NCBI GenBank assembly: GCA_004352715.1
Contig: SCFE01000002.1
Coordinates: 3,711,428 to 3,775,427, forward strand
Origin: Hofstenia miamia
Taxonomy: Eukaryota > Xenacoelomorpha > Acoela
DNA: 64,000 nucleotides
Direction: 5' to 3'
Below the pieces are notes generated by a model. It worked only from the letters and a program-made list of their open reading frames with translations, was not told the DNA's origin and did not search any database. Below, piece by piece: positions 22,982-35,440 of this stretch (position 1 is the first letter of the stretch; the number at the start of each line of letters is the position of its first letter). The position numbers and the translations under genes were made by a program.

Positions 22982-23754
22982 GTGCTATGATAAGTACAAA
23001 GATTTATTGTTTTATTTTAGATAACGAATGTTGAGCATATATTCTATCAAAGCAGTGCATTACTTCGTTAATTCTCGTCCCGAAACATCATCATACTGCA
23101 TTCTATCTTAACATTTTTCATAAGATAAATTATTCTTTATTCGGGTAAACATTAACAATTATATATATATATTTTTTTTTCAAGTAATGTTGTTTTACTA
23201 AGTCTACAATTTCCCAGTAAGAATTTGTGTCTTGACTGTGTATATTTTTCAAGAGTAAACTAATGTATATGCAGATATGCTTAGAGATTGCTTTAATAAA
23301 TGTGTCAATTTCCACTATATACATCGCATTGAGTACCAAAACCCATTTTGTTTGAATATCTTTCTTTCTTTTAGTATTTTAAATATTGTATACCTAAGAT
23401 GTAATTTGTGAAATACCCAATTAAGATGAAGTTGAAAAAATATATTTAATGATGTTTTCAAATTTTACGGCAAAATCAGACTTTAATAAGTCTTTGATGC
23501 ATGCAAACAATAAATGGAATGACGTGGAAATAGATGTAGGAGGAAGATTACAAAAGAACGGATTCAAAACATTTCTTTTTATCGGCTATATATATAGAAA
23601 TTCAACTGTTACATTTCCTATTCAGTTATTGAGTACTATATTTTTCCATCAGATTATAACAGGGAAACGGAAATTTCTAAATTGATACATTGAATTTTCT
23701 AGATTAAAAATTGTTGAACATATAGGTATATATGTATATATATATATATATATA
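22982..23754. other. Non-coding with TA arrays
   Basis: An open frame at 23449-23685 has no recognised motif. TA-rich arrays lie at 22906-22939, 23160-23172 and 23726-23755. Confidence 0.4.
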
Positions 23755-24117
23755 TTTATATGTATACGTCTGCTGTATATATATAGTACAAAACTACTTG
23801 TAACATTACAAACATGCAATTGTTTCTAAATGATAAAACATATAGAAATGCAAGTACTTATTGGTTTGTTCTAAAAATTGCCAGACAGACACAATATGAA
23901 ATATCAACAATTTTGCCCTTTGAATCATATTAACTCCACTTCCTTTAGACATCTTGACGTTAGCACAGGAAAGCATTCAAATGTATAAACAAACAATTTT
24001 GATTATTCAAATTTGTTCTACGAGAACTCTATTAAGTAGAAGGCATATTAGACGCTAATTTTTTACCATCTTAAAATATGTGATATTTTTTATTTATTTT
24101 ACAACCATAAATACGAT
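23755..24117 (+). repeat. Block C duplicate, probable contig-end chimera
   Basis: Copy of 20936-21298 entered through a (TA)n array and terminated by the single N at 24118. Right after the N the sequence AAATTGTTGAACATATAGG repeats 23708-23726. The interval between looks like a wrong path taken at a microsatellite by the assembler. Confidence 0.8.
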
Positions 24118-24118
24118 N

Positions 24119-24134
24119 AAATTGTTGAACATAT

Positions 24135-24170
<36 letters not shown>

Positions 24171-25642
24171 TCGTTAAATAATAAATTCCAAATCATGTTT
24201 TTAATGAATTTGTCATAGAGAGCAGAAATTTTGAGGCGTGAGTTTGAGATATCATTTTGTGCATTACGAATTTCATATCCCTTATCAATATGAGATCAGC
24301 ACTGTTCGGAAGTGCATATGCAAATGCATGCTCACACCCTTTATAAATTTGAGACATCATATTATTTCTCGGTGTAGGAATCTGAGAATTAACTCTCTAT
24401 TGTGAAGTTCTATTGCAAAATGAAGCGCTGACCCACAAAATTCGCTTCTTTATTGCTGTTGCTTTACAGGTTTATCAGTTTGATAAAGAAAGAGTAATAA
24501 ATTGTGTAATTTAACTACTGCGTTTTTCTATAATGCCTTCTTGTCATTATGTAGGTAAGGTACATGTAGTTTTGTTACATATGTGGCATTTTTATGTCTG
24601 CAATGATGTGGAGGAATTTAATAGTAGTAGTACAACGTGCTTATCATGAATATTCCCACTGCAAGAATGGGCTCAGAATAAGAGTTGGGCGCTACATATA
24701 AAGTGCAACACATGCACGAACCGTCTTCTTGCCTGATGTTCAGAAAAGGGAAAATCAATGGTGTTGGGATCCCAATGTTTTGTCGTGAGCCAAATGCACA
24801 AACTTGGTATCAGCACTACAGCATTTTCCTCATACATACCTAAAATTAAATTTTCCTCTCCTTCAACATCTATTATGCTATCACTTGATTCTGATTAAAT
24901 GGAGTTCCAATATGGTTGAAAACTTCTGCCAGGTGCTAATGAATATATGCCTTCATTTAAATTGAAATTTCTGCATTAATAAAATTTATTTTAATTTATG
25001 TATGATGAAACTTTTTTCTTATTCATTTTTGCAAAAGTTCATATAAAAATATTTATAGTCTTGAAAGTAGAGAATTGATGTAGAACTTTGTCCATCTTTG
25101 CAATTCAAAGCATATCAAAAATTCCCTTCTGTTTTGTAGACCTACAACCATTCGATTTGCTTCGAGACAAATGTATACAGTCACATTTATTGTATATATA
25201 TATTTTTTTACTTGAAATTCTTCTATTCAAGCCAAGTTTTTTCCAAAAAATTTTTTAAATACCTTGATCTAGTTACTAATTACTATGTTTTTGATTTCAA
25301 TGAATGTCTATCATTTTCTTAGCTCTCGTTCATTCAAATATTTATTTATTTAATCTCTTTTAATTCATGAGTTACAATCATTCCATAATTACTTTTTTTC
25401 GTATAATTCAGCAAATTTCATATTTCAAAATTTAAGTGATGATTTCGTTCTTGTCCTTCTAATTTTAAATCTAGCATTATAACTTTTCTTCTAAATTCTT
25501 TGCATACATCTGGAATTTCGTGTAAATGTAAGCTCTTCCATTTTCTAATTGTCATTAAAAAACTCACTTTTTTAGTATTCTCTCTACATACTTAGCTTGG
25601 TTATTATATTGTTATGACCTTTAAAAGTAAAATTCATTTGCG

Positions 25643-25648
<6 letters not shown>
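24119..25648. other. Non-coding, one GC-richer patch
   Basis: A (TA)n array at 24138-24168 is followed by sequence without supported genes. Bases 24650-24850 are GC-richer and open for about 50 codons in more than one frame, without a recognised motif. It may be an old transposon relic. Confidence 0.4.
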
Positions 25649-25673
<25 letters not shown>

Positions 25674-25960
25674 CAGTTAAGAAAATAAGCGAAAAAAAGC
25701 ACTTCAACCATACATATTCATGGAGTTTGGTGGGTCTAGGGGAAATCATATGAAACAATAAACAAATAAAAATGCAAAAATAGTAGTAAAATAAATTAAA
25801 TCCTTTGACATAATTTGGAATAAGGATGTTGTAAAAGAAACATATAAATAGTGAAGCTTTTTCTAAGACTATGGAATTTTTGAAAGGCTGTTTTGATCAT
25901 TAATAACATTAATTATTAGAATATGTATTGATCAATTTGTCTTTGTTTATGCTGTAGATG

Positions 25961-26451
25961 TAGAATATTCTTATGGCTCAAACGATTTTAGTTTGTTTTT
26001 ATAATTAATAGTTTTATTTTATAGTTAACAATATTATTGAATTGCCAGTTTAAGCAAATATTTGAATTAATACAATTGACATCATCATTTAGTGCATGGT
26101 AGAAGTTTAAGATGGTGTTTGTCAAACACATGTACATTGTACACAATGTATGTATATGTATCATAATTTTGTAGTACTAAGCGTTTCCGATAAGACTAAC
26201 AATTGNTAGAATATTCTTATGGCTCAAACGATTTTAGTTTGTTTTTATAATTAATAGTTTTATTTTATAGTTAACAATATTATTGAATTGCCAGTTTAAG
26301 CAAATATTTGAATTAATACAATTGACATCATCATTTAGTGCATGGTAGAAGTTTAAGATGGTGTTTGTCAAACACATGTACATTGTACACAATGTATGTA
26401 TATGTATCATAATTTTGTAGTACTAAGCGTTTCCGATAAGACTAACAATTG
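25961..26451 (+). repeat. 245-bp perfect duplicate around a single N (join artefact)
   Basis: Bases 25961-26205 are repeated as 26207-26451 with one N at 26206. The length equals that of the join at 8615, though the sequence window is shifted. Confidence 0.9.
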
Positions 26452-27913
26452 AGTAATTTTTACTACCGGTACTTAAATTGCTTGAAGAAAGCACGTGACT
26501 TCCATTAAAAGAATTAAAATTTGGGCAATATGCTTATAAGATAATCTTAAATTATGCGATTAGAAAGTCAAGGCTTACTGGTTTATCTCATTTCCGATTA
26601 GAATTTTAATTAGTGTAGTCTTACTATCATTCATCTAACTACACAATAAGTTAATACTTCTTGCGATTTTGCACTTGCGTAGGAATTTTAGTTAAAAATT
26701 ATATCACGTAGTCGACAGTTTTATTGAATGGTTTTTATATCGGATAAATCATCAAAGCCCGAATTTGCCCCAAAGTGCATTAATATAAAATTTGATTTCC
26801 AATATATAGCATTTTGTATTCCATTCAAACTACGAGTGGAATTAAATAAATAAATTTTTTTGAAAATATATATATCAGAAAAGTTAAATTAGGAATGCTG
26901 AGTTCCACGGTGGCCTAGCTACTGGTTAACCTGGCCGTTCGTCATATTGATTTTCCTGACAAAAATTTAATACAACACACATTGGAATAAATTAATTTTT
27001 TCATTGGAAATAATACCAAGCTCATGTCAAAATGCTTCTACTACCACAAATTTAAACCGAATTCGTAAACTACGCACTCTATAAACCGTTATCAATTCAC
27101 AATGGGATAATTCACACTTACTAACATAGGAAAAAAATTAAGTTGATGCCATGCCAAATTATAAATTTTGAAATCGTATTTCTATATCATGAATTTTTCT
27201 CTTAGATGGCTAATTTGGCCCATCATGTTGCAAAACTATTGGTCAGCTTTCATTCCTGATTTAGAATAGAACTCTTCTTCTTATCTAATCAAATTGAATA
27301 TAATATCAAAATTTATTTTGTTTAACTAATGTCTGCAATAACATAAAATTTGTGAATTTCCATAGATCGTCTATGATAGATATCTTCTCTAACCTAGACT
27401 TCATTTCCACATCTTAAAGCATGTAAACCTGCATAAAACAAAATCAAAGAAGTGTTCCTTTGTCAATAAATTATGAAATTTAAGAACCCTTATTTTTACT
27501 TAAGTTTAGTGTTTTTATGTCCATTATTCACATAATTATTTTATTAATTGTTGCTAAATGTACATGTCAACTTTTTGAAACTCACTTGAAACGACATGTT
27601 TAATGAAAAATGTCACATTCCGATTCAAATAAATGAATGCATCAACCTATAAAATTTAATGTATGATTCAAGTACTGGATAAGATCAACACTTATTTACA
27701 CATTTGAGGTAGGTTACACAAAAAGTTAAATTAATTACTAAAGAACAAAATATATCATAATGTAACAAAATCAAGTTGCTAAGACTTACAACAAGCTTTC
27801 TGCTATAGAAATATTGAAAGTCCAACTAATGTCTTAACCTTTTCACGACTAAAATACCAATAATATATTAACATTCAATCTTGTACAAATTCTAACCTGT
27901 TCTTCTTTTTCAG

Positions 27914-27952
27914 GGGTTCATGGCCTCGCAATTGGCCAGGTGGTGCAAGAGA
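27914..27952 (+). CDS. Candidate 39-nt microexon (copy 2)
   Basis: Same sequence and splice signals as 10371-10409: TTCTTTTTCAG acceptor, 39 GC-rich bases, GTAAGC donor. If block B is an assembly duplicate, this is the same exon counted twice, and this position, with flanking sequence on both sides, is the likelier real one. The next strong exon candidate on this strand is at 31388. Confidence 0.4.
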
Positions 27953-30760
27953 GTAAGCAGTGTCACTAAAAGACAAAATGTTTAGCTAAGGAAGCTGGAA
28001 AATTGCATAAGTCGAGACCTGTTTAATTTATAATTTCAAAATAAGTTAATGCAGTATTTCAAATGCCACTTTGCTTCTCTGATGGAACTTAGAAGCGGCA
28101 CACTTTAAATTTTATCTCACTACATTCATCTCTGAATGAAAGCTTTTGTTGCAATCTAATTTGCAAAACGTTCTTAAACATACATTTATGTAAAATAAAC
28201 TAAGATTATTTATTGCATTTGAGAACAAATTGAAAATTTCTTTTCATGTCGCAAAATATATATATCCATGTTTTCTAACATTTTATTGACAATATGGTTT
28301 CGGTGTTTTGCTTGCAAAATTGTGCAAGGACCTTGCACCTGTTTGTTCTTATTTAAGTGGAGGAAGTCATTGCACATAATTAAGAATGCATTTTTGTTCA
28401 TATTTACGTCATATATACGTAGATTGAATTACGAAATTCATTGCGTAATTATTCCGTATTTTATTTTGCATAATCAAATTGAGTTACGCTACAATCACAT
28501 CAGCTCCAGGATATGAAAGAAAATCAGATAGGATCAAAACATTTGTTATGAACTATGCTGCGTTTAACAATAAGAGCCTAAGTTTGATAAATCATACTAA
28601 CAAAACAGATAGTTTCTCTTTCTATATGGATTTCGATATAATTTGCAAAGCAATCATACTCAGTAAATACATTTAGAATTGCATAAACATTTCTTTTGCT
28701 TTTGCCTTTGTAAAACGGTAATATATTAGTATTTTAATAATTATTGTCTGTCCAGCTTATATAATAATTTTTTAAGAAAATATAGAAAAATACAAAACTT
28801 TATTGATTGAAAATCTTAAGTTGTTCCAAAAAATGGAGGCCTTTGAATCATTGAGTATACTGACGAAGAGTGTGCTTACAAAATATGTTCCATATAATTA
28901 TAATTTCCAAGTACTACTTTTCAGGGATGAATCTAGGTAAACTATGATGAAACGTACTTGATGTATATTTCTCTTTATTTTCAGGATTTCCTTATATATT
29001 TCGGACGTGTTAAATAACTTCCCACCAATGAAATGCTAAGAGTTTAAGTCTACATGCACTAAATATTTCTGCATGTCTAACCAAAATTTGCAAGAAATCA
29101 GAACCCTGGAAATGCTTAAGGGATTGACTTCGCCTCTACATTGCCTGTAGACGTTTAAAAATTTCTTCCATGTTTGAGGTATATTATATTATGTAGTACG
29201 ATCAATAAGCTGTCTGTGAATAATGTATTCCAGCAATTGAACTATTTATTTAACTGCTCTCATTGCATTTAAATACAATAAAATCTAAAGAATTGAAAAG
29301 AGTCCTAACAGAAACTCATAAAATGGTTTGAGAATCCATGCATATCTTAAAAATGGTGATTTTTTATTTGCTAATGATATGGAAGAATACGATGTGCAGA
29401 TAATTTAGATTTGAAAATAGAATCTTTGATAACCCCTTATATTCATTTCAATAATTTTTCAAATGTGTTAAATATGCAGCCGAATTGGGGAAAATGTGTT
29501 AAAACTTTGTCATTTTTGCAATCTAGAAAGTCATTGGATCTTTATTAATATTAATCCCAAGATATGTATTAGCCTAAAAACCATCTCATTATGTTTTCAA
29601 AACAATCTGGATTGTCATCTACAATGAAACGAAGTACTGTTTTTCTTATTTTTTCACATTTTGTGTACAGCATACCATTAATTAATTTTCTCCAAAAGTA
29701 ATTTTGCGAATCTCATTTGAAAATGTCTAAATGCCTATAATGATTTGACAGGCAGGGGAAATGGAGTTACTAATACTTGGTGAACGTCTGTGCATTTCAA
29801 GTGAATTTCTAGCAGTTATTGCACTTAGAAGGTTGTTCGTAAAAGTAGAACCAATTTAATTTCAGGAACATTTGAACAACGTTTATAATATGAAGCCTGC
29901 CTCATACAAAATTCATTATTAAGCATTAAGATATGTAGTGGGAATTTAACATTTTTGTCCTAGGAGCATTGTAAATTTATGAAATATCGAAATATAAAAT
30001 ATAAAGGAGGAAAACAAGTCATTTTTGAGTCAAGGATTTACAAAAATGTAACAATTATACATTAGCATTTGTTAAGTAATATTTCTATACTGCGCTTCTT
30101 GCTTTGAAATCAAAGCGGTTTTTGCCATTTCTTCAAATTCTCATTGCAATTATATATTCTACAAGCATACACAGCTTCTAAAAAAAATTGGTGGGATAAA
30201 TAGTGAAAACCAGTTAAATTTGAAAATAACTATAGCTACAACTACAAATCAGCTGCAAACATATTTGGTTTTGTGGAATTTTTTGAGCTGGTTAACATTT
30301 TGTGTGGTTAATTTGTGTTAGTATTGAACTTTATTTTGACAGAAACTGAGATCCCTTTTAAAAAATATTCTCCTTAAATTACAAGTGATTGACAACCTTC
30401 ATAAACAGCAAAATGTAATTCACAGTTAGGACTTCAAAGTATCTGTGAAGTAGCAATTTTGGATAACATTTTTGAATAGGCCAATGCACTGTCTAGACGT
30501 CAGAAATATAGAAATTTTGCCCCCTCCAATTTGATTACCGATCGTCTTGTGTACTTAAAATGAAGCTTTTGTAGGTACACTTCACTGGATAGTGGATACA
30601 GCTAGATCTACACATACACATGTATATTTGATTTTAATACACGACATCAGATTTAGCGATTTGCCTGATTTGTTTATATCACCCTTGACATATCAAACTA
30701 TCGCCCTTAATGACGAAGAAATTTGACAGTACTTACCTACAAAATTATTTTTTGTAGTCA

Positions 30761-30770
<10 letters not shown>

Positions 30771-30804
<34 letters not shown>

Positions 30805-30820
30805 ATATATATATATTTAT
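30771..30820. repeat. (TA)n array at block B copy 2 edge
   Basis: More than 20 TA units with one phase break, beginning after A9. Confidence 0.9.
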
Positions 30821-30851
30821 TTTCAATTGGTACCATTGGTTACGACAATAT

Positions 30852-31237
30852 ACAAGGTGTCTAAAACTTAGTGTAAGGATTTTAAACATTTCTAATTTGC
30901 ACTTTTGTTTTAGTTAAACCCAAAAAATCGCTTTATATGTTACAGTTTTCCTATCTTTTAGCTGCGCTAAAACACACACATTTCTTCCTAGATATCATTC
31001 TTTTCTATCCAACAATATTTTTTATGGTTATCTAACTTTTATAAAATGTAATTGTTGTGGAACAAGAAGTGTGCTTTTACTTCAAATGTCATAACTGGAG
31101 TTAAAGGTCGCCGATTTCAAAAATTCCAAATGTAAATAAAATGCCATAATCTATAGGAGTATGTGTGAAGTCATGTTGAAATTCATTGCATCATTTTAAA
31201 AAATAGAAACATTTACAATCCTTAGACTAAGTATATT
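30852..31237. mobile_element. Mariner-type MITE with ~30-bp inverted repeats
   Basis: The left end reads TACAAGGTGTCTAAAACTTA followed by GTGTAAGGATTTTAAACATT. The right end on the minus strand has CTTAGTCTAAGGATTGTAAA and TGTTTCTATTTT. The interior has no transposase motif. A second copy of the left end occurs at 37284-37340, next to another (TA)n array and cut by an N gap. Confidence 0.6.
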
Positions 31238-31387
31238 ATTGAAAATATTAAAGAGTTTGTTTAATGATATAGTCTCTTTCTTTCATGCTGGCATAATCTT
31301 TTAGAAAAATGCAGGTATTATTTCAATAATATACAAATTAACTAACAAATTTTGAATGCATTTTGAATAAAAGTTTCTATTTTTTAG

Positions 31388-31472
31388 AATCAAGATTATG
31401 GAAATATATACATTAATGCGAGAACAACTAAATCAAAATTGAAAAATGGATATTGTGTGTATTATTTTACGG
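31388..31472 (+). CDS. Candidate 85-nt internal exon
   Basis: An acceptor TTCTATTTTTTAG at 31387 and a near-perfect donor ACGG|GTAAGT at 31473 enclose 85 bases with one long open frame. It reads NQDYGNIYINARTTKSKLKN and continues NGYCVYYFT. The frame ends with one extra base (phase 1). The peptide looks like ordinary folded protein rather than low-complexity translation. I do not recognise the family. It may belong to the same gene as the 39-nt microexon upstream, whose length keeps any frame. Confidence 0.35.
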
Positions 31473-32731
31473 GTAAGTTTATTATATTTATTGAGAAACT
31501 TACGTCTTTGAAGAGCTGCTTGAAGATGAGAAGCCGATGAACCTGCCCGAATTTACTCTTTTCATATTATGGTGGAAATCTCGCTAATGGGAATTTTTTA
31601 AATGCCTATTACGTAATTATTTTTATATTCAATCAGAGACGAGGAAATGTTTGTTAATGCGGTATTAAAAAAACTTGTATTATGCAGCGTTTTTGTCCCT
31701 TCTCAAGCGCTGACATTCACTATTATCGATTGTGTAAAAATACTTGATAGCAGTGGCAGTGAGATATACTGGCTCAAATTCATCAGACTACCATATAAAA
31801 TTTTATCAGATTTATTACTGAAAACGTTGCACACTAAATAAGTTTCGTTCACTTCACAGAGTTTAATAAGTGAATTCAGATGTAAAATTTTGATATATTA
31901 GGAGGATTAGTATTATATTAATAATACTGTACATGAGTTTAACTTGTTGAAAATTATTTATTAAAATATTAAGAGATGATCTTTTGGACATACTTTTGAA
32001 ACCCAAGTAATAAGGACTCATTGATCATTGATGATCTATTACATTTTCCATTATTGACCATTAATGGCCCTATGATATATACAACAATGAGCCAATAATA
32101 AAGTCTTCCTTAGCTTAATTTGCAAATTATATATGAAATATAGAATAAATTTGAATACTTTTATTTGACAACAAATATAAAAAAGCAAGTATAAACTAAC
32201 TGCAATTACTAATATTTCTTACACAGACTAATATTTATAAAATATTAATTTAGAACCGTTGTTATTAATATAAATAACATATTTGAAAATACTGGTATTT
32301 GTTGAAATATTTTTAATTCATATAAAAAACTTCATTATTTGGTCAGTGTTAGATATATGCTTGGGCATTAATGCCAGCACCCAGATGTCGATAATGGAAG
32401 CAATAATAGGCAATCAATGGCCCATAAATCCTTGTTGTTTAAGATATTTTTTGCTACTATTTAAACTTTAATCTACAATATCAGTTACGAATTGGCTGTT
32501 GTTTTTAGCCCCCCTCTCCCCCGCAAAAGAGCCAAAGAAAGTAACAATATTTTAAAAGTATATTTAAGAATACTAAATCTCTTAGCTGCATCATATTCGA
32601 AATTAGTAAATGACTTCTATTTCAAACTCTTTGTAATCTTTGTAAGCTTCTTTAGAAATTATGCAATTAAGCACTAAAATTGCGAAACATTGATTTTCAC
32701 AGTGACTGGCATATACGTTCTATATCTATAT
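31473..32731. other. Non-coding
   Basis: Short frames at 31647-31841, 32283-32471 and 32492-32677 lack motifs and splice support. Ends at an N gap. Confidence 0.5.
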
Positions 32732-33161
32732 NNNNNNNNNNNNNNNNNNNNNNNNNNNNNNNNNNNNNNNNNNNNNNNNNNNNNNNNNNNNNNNNNNNNN
32801 NNNNNNNNNNNNNNNNNNNNNNNNNNNNNNNNNNNNNNNNNNNNNNNNNNNNNNNNNNNNNNNNNNNNNNNNNNNNNNNNNNNNNNNNNNNNNNNNNNNN
32901 NNNNNNNNNNNNNNNNNNNNNNNNNNNNNNNNNNNNNNNNNNNNNNNNNNNNNNNNNNNNNNNNNNNNNNNNNNNNNNNNNNNNNNNNNNNNNNNNNNNN
33001 NNNNNNNNNNNNNNNNNNNNNNNNNNNNNNNNNNNNNNNNNNNNNNNNNNNNNNNNNNNNNNNNNNNNNNNNNNNNNNNNNNNNNNNNNNNNNNNNNNNN
33101 NNNNNNNNNNNNNNNNNNNNNNNNNNNNNNNNNNNNNNNNNNNNNNNNNNNNNNNNNNNNN
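32732..33161. other. Assembly gap (430 N) at a TA array
   Basis: Flanked right by (TA)n and left by TATATCTATAT, so the gap is most likely the unresolved microsatellite. Confidence 1.
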
Positions 33162-35104
33162 TATATATATATATATATACGCTAATCAAAATATTGTGCT
33201 TTCTAGCCAATTACATAGTTCCCATTAATCTTTGTCTACTAGTGGAATTAATCTCGTGTCTGAAGTACGTGCAAATAAGAAATTTTTTCAATGAGAAATC
33301 GGTTTAGTGTTCATGTGGACCAATAACTACCCTGAAATATTTTGTTTTCTGAAGAAAAACTGTGTGAATCCCTTCCATGCTTGAATTTAAGTGAAAAAAG
33401 AATGAGGAGACAATTTTCTATCATGTGTTGTTTTCAGATTTTATATATCTTCCTTAGTTCCTGACGTATATGAGTTTAACAATAATTTGGGGAACCATGA
33501 CAGATTTTAAAAAAATCCCAGTAGAATTAGGGTTAGGCTAATATAATTAATGTTACTATCAAAGATTCTTAGCTGTTTATTTAAGACACTTAAGGGGATG
33601 TTACACTAAAAATTTGTGTCCAAACTTTTGTCCAGATTTCTGTTTATTCAAAAATCCGCAGTGTAGCACACGAAAATTCGGAAAAAATTTTGAACTAAGA
33701 TTGCTAATGTAGTATTCCCTTTCATTGTAATGAAAAGCATGAATCCATAGCTCATCTAGTTCATTGTATGATATCTTAGCCTCGTTTCACTTTATTCAGT
33801 CAGAATTCTTATATATGATTCACAAATATATGCATGGACTAACTTGGCTAATCATTCTTAATAAATAGATGGAAAAAGGAATAAACCAATTTTTAGTATC
33901 AATGATCGCTTAACACATTTTTCTTTAGATGTTCAATAAAATGAATTATATGAAATCTGAAAAAACTATGAGCCCTTCAGAAGAAACTAAATCATCTTTT
34001 ATTGAATAAACAAACATTATTGAGGATCAGACTTGTCAACGATTTGAAACTTTTAATCTTGGCTCGGTTCTTTAAACAGAACTTTCAATGAAGCATATTT
34101 AAGCACGAAAACTTTTTTAAAATCTTGCACATTCGAAGAATATGTTCTTCCTCTCATTTGAAATTTTTTTTCAAACTTTGAGTATAGATAACAACAAACA
34201 TTGAATGAAACAATGAAAAAAGCAGAACACTCATTTAGCTTAGACCAATCTCGTTTTGGGTTCGTTATATAGTCAAGTTAGTGTTTAAGCTCGGCTCGGT
34301 AAAAAGTTTAATTTTGAGGACGATAGATAATTGTGCTCAATGCAAGAACGAATTATTGTTAAAACTGCCCTTTATTTTATAGTGAATATTTAAATTGTTT
34401 TTTAAATTATATATAATATATATATATAATCAAATACTGCTACTAATATATGTAGAGAAAAGCTTGATATATATATTTTTAGCAACAAGCATATAAATAA
34501 TAGATTATCACTAGGGCAACCAAAGGTTAAAAAAGTTAGTATTTTACCACAAAATCGAGCTGTTCCCAAACTTGTAAAAATACATTTCAAGTGATTCAGT
34601 AAAGCTTAACACTAAAGTTGTTATGTTAATATAAACTAAATATTTTATTTTAAGGTTAATGCAGTTAATAATCTGCTTTGAAGTCAATGACATTAATATT
34701 ACTATCTAATTGTTTAAACCAATAGCTAAATTCAAATTCAGGGTTAAATATGTGAAGATTGTTAAAATTAATTCGTATTAACATCTAACCAAATACAGCG
34801 AGTGAGCACCACTACCTTTATAATAATTCTCTTCATGGGATCCAATTAATTGATGGAATTAATTCGTGTTTGCCAAATATGGGATGGGATTATAATTGTT
34901 ATATGGTATATGGAGTTCAAAAGTGACCCATAAGAACGAAAATTCAGTCATTTTAGACAACTCAATGGAAGTAACTACTATAGGGCTGTTGAACATGTCG
35001 TATTTGCTTATTTAAATCGACAACCTTTGATCAACTTATGGCAATTCTAAGTGATAATTGGCTGGCTAAGGGTCACAGTTCTTGCTTTTTTGTCATCTCT
35101 ACAT
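33162..35104. other. Non-coding
   Basis: A small imperfect inverted pair (GTTACACT at about 33601 and AGTGTAGCAC near 33660) may be a MITE remnant. An interrupted TA array lies at 34406-34430. No gene recognised. Confidence 0.4.
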
Positions 35105-35440
35105 GATGACAAAAGTAGTATTATTGCTGAACTAGCAGATATTTTTTTTGATGATATTGAAATTTATGCTGGCTTTTATGCTGTTGGTTATTTTGCATTT
35201 AAACATCCGTAGCCAAATTGATGATCCTACCAATTGATTATTGTATGCTATGAATAGAGGTAAACTTTCTATTCCGAATCAAATTTATATTCGATTGTCC
35301 AATATTTCCAGCGATTTCTGTCACAAACTAGCAATACGTCAAGCCGCTTATACCTACAACTTGTTTTGAAATAATTTCACAGAACTATTTTGTTTGAGTC
35401 AACTCGATCAGTTGCAACTCGACTTGTTAACATTCTCTTC
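35105..35440 (+). pseudogene. Possible DNA-transposon transposase relic
   Basis: One frame reads DDKSSIIAELADIFFDDIEI then YAGFYAVGYFAFKHP. After stops and a shift another reads MNRGKLSIPNQIYIRLSNIS then SDFCHKLAIRQ. The order '.Y.AGY.A.K' followed by 'RG.L..P' resembles the C-terminal tails of P-element/THAP9-type and some other DNA transposases. Several stops show it is dead. The family call is tentative and chance similarity is possible. Confidence 0.3.

Larger units (their letters stand above)
25649..30772. repeat. Block B, copy 2
   Basis: Matches 8106-13229 at a constant offset of 17543. The left flank is unique sequence running into (TA)n. The right flank runs into a longer (TA)n array and then a mariner-type MITE. 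As this copy has real sequence on both sides, it is the better candidate for the true location. Confidence 0.9.

Noticed and set aside
24650-24850. GC-richer patch as a piggyBac or other transposase relic
   Set aside because: Several frames are open for about 50 codons, but no diagnostic residues could be matched.
31647-31841. 64-codon frame after the candidate exon as a further exon
   Set aside because: No acceptor at its left edge in the needed phase and no recognised motif.
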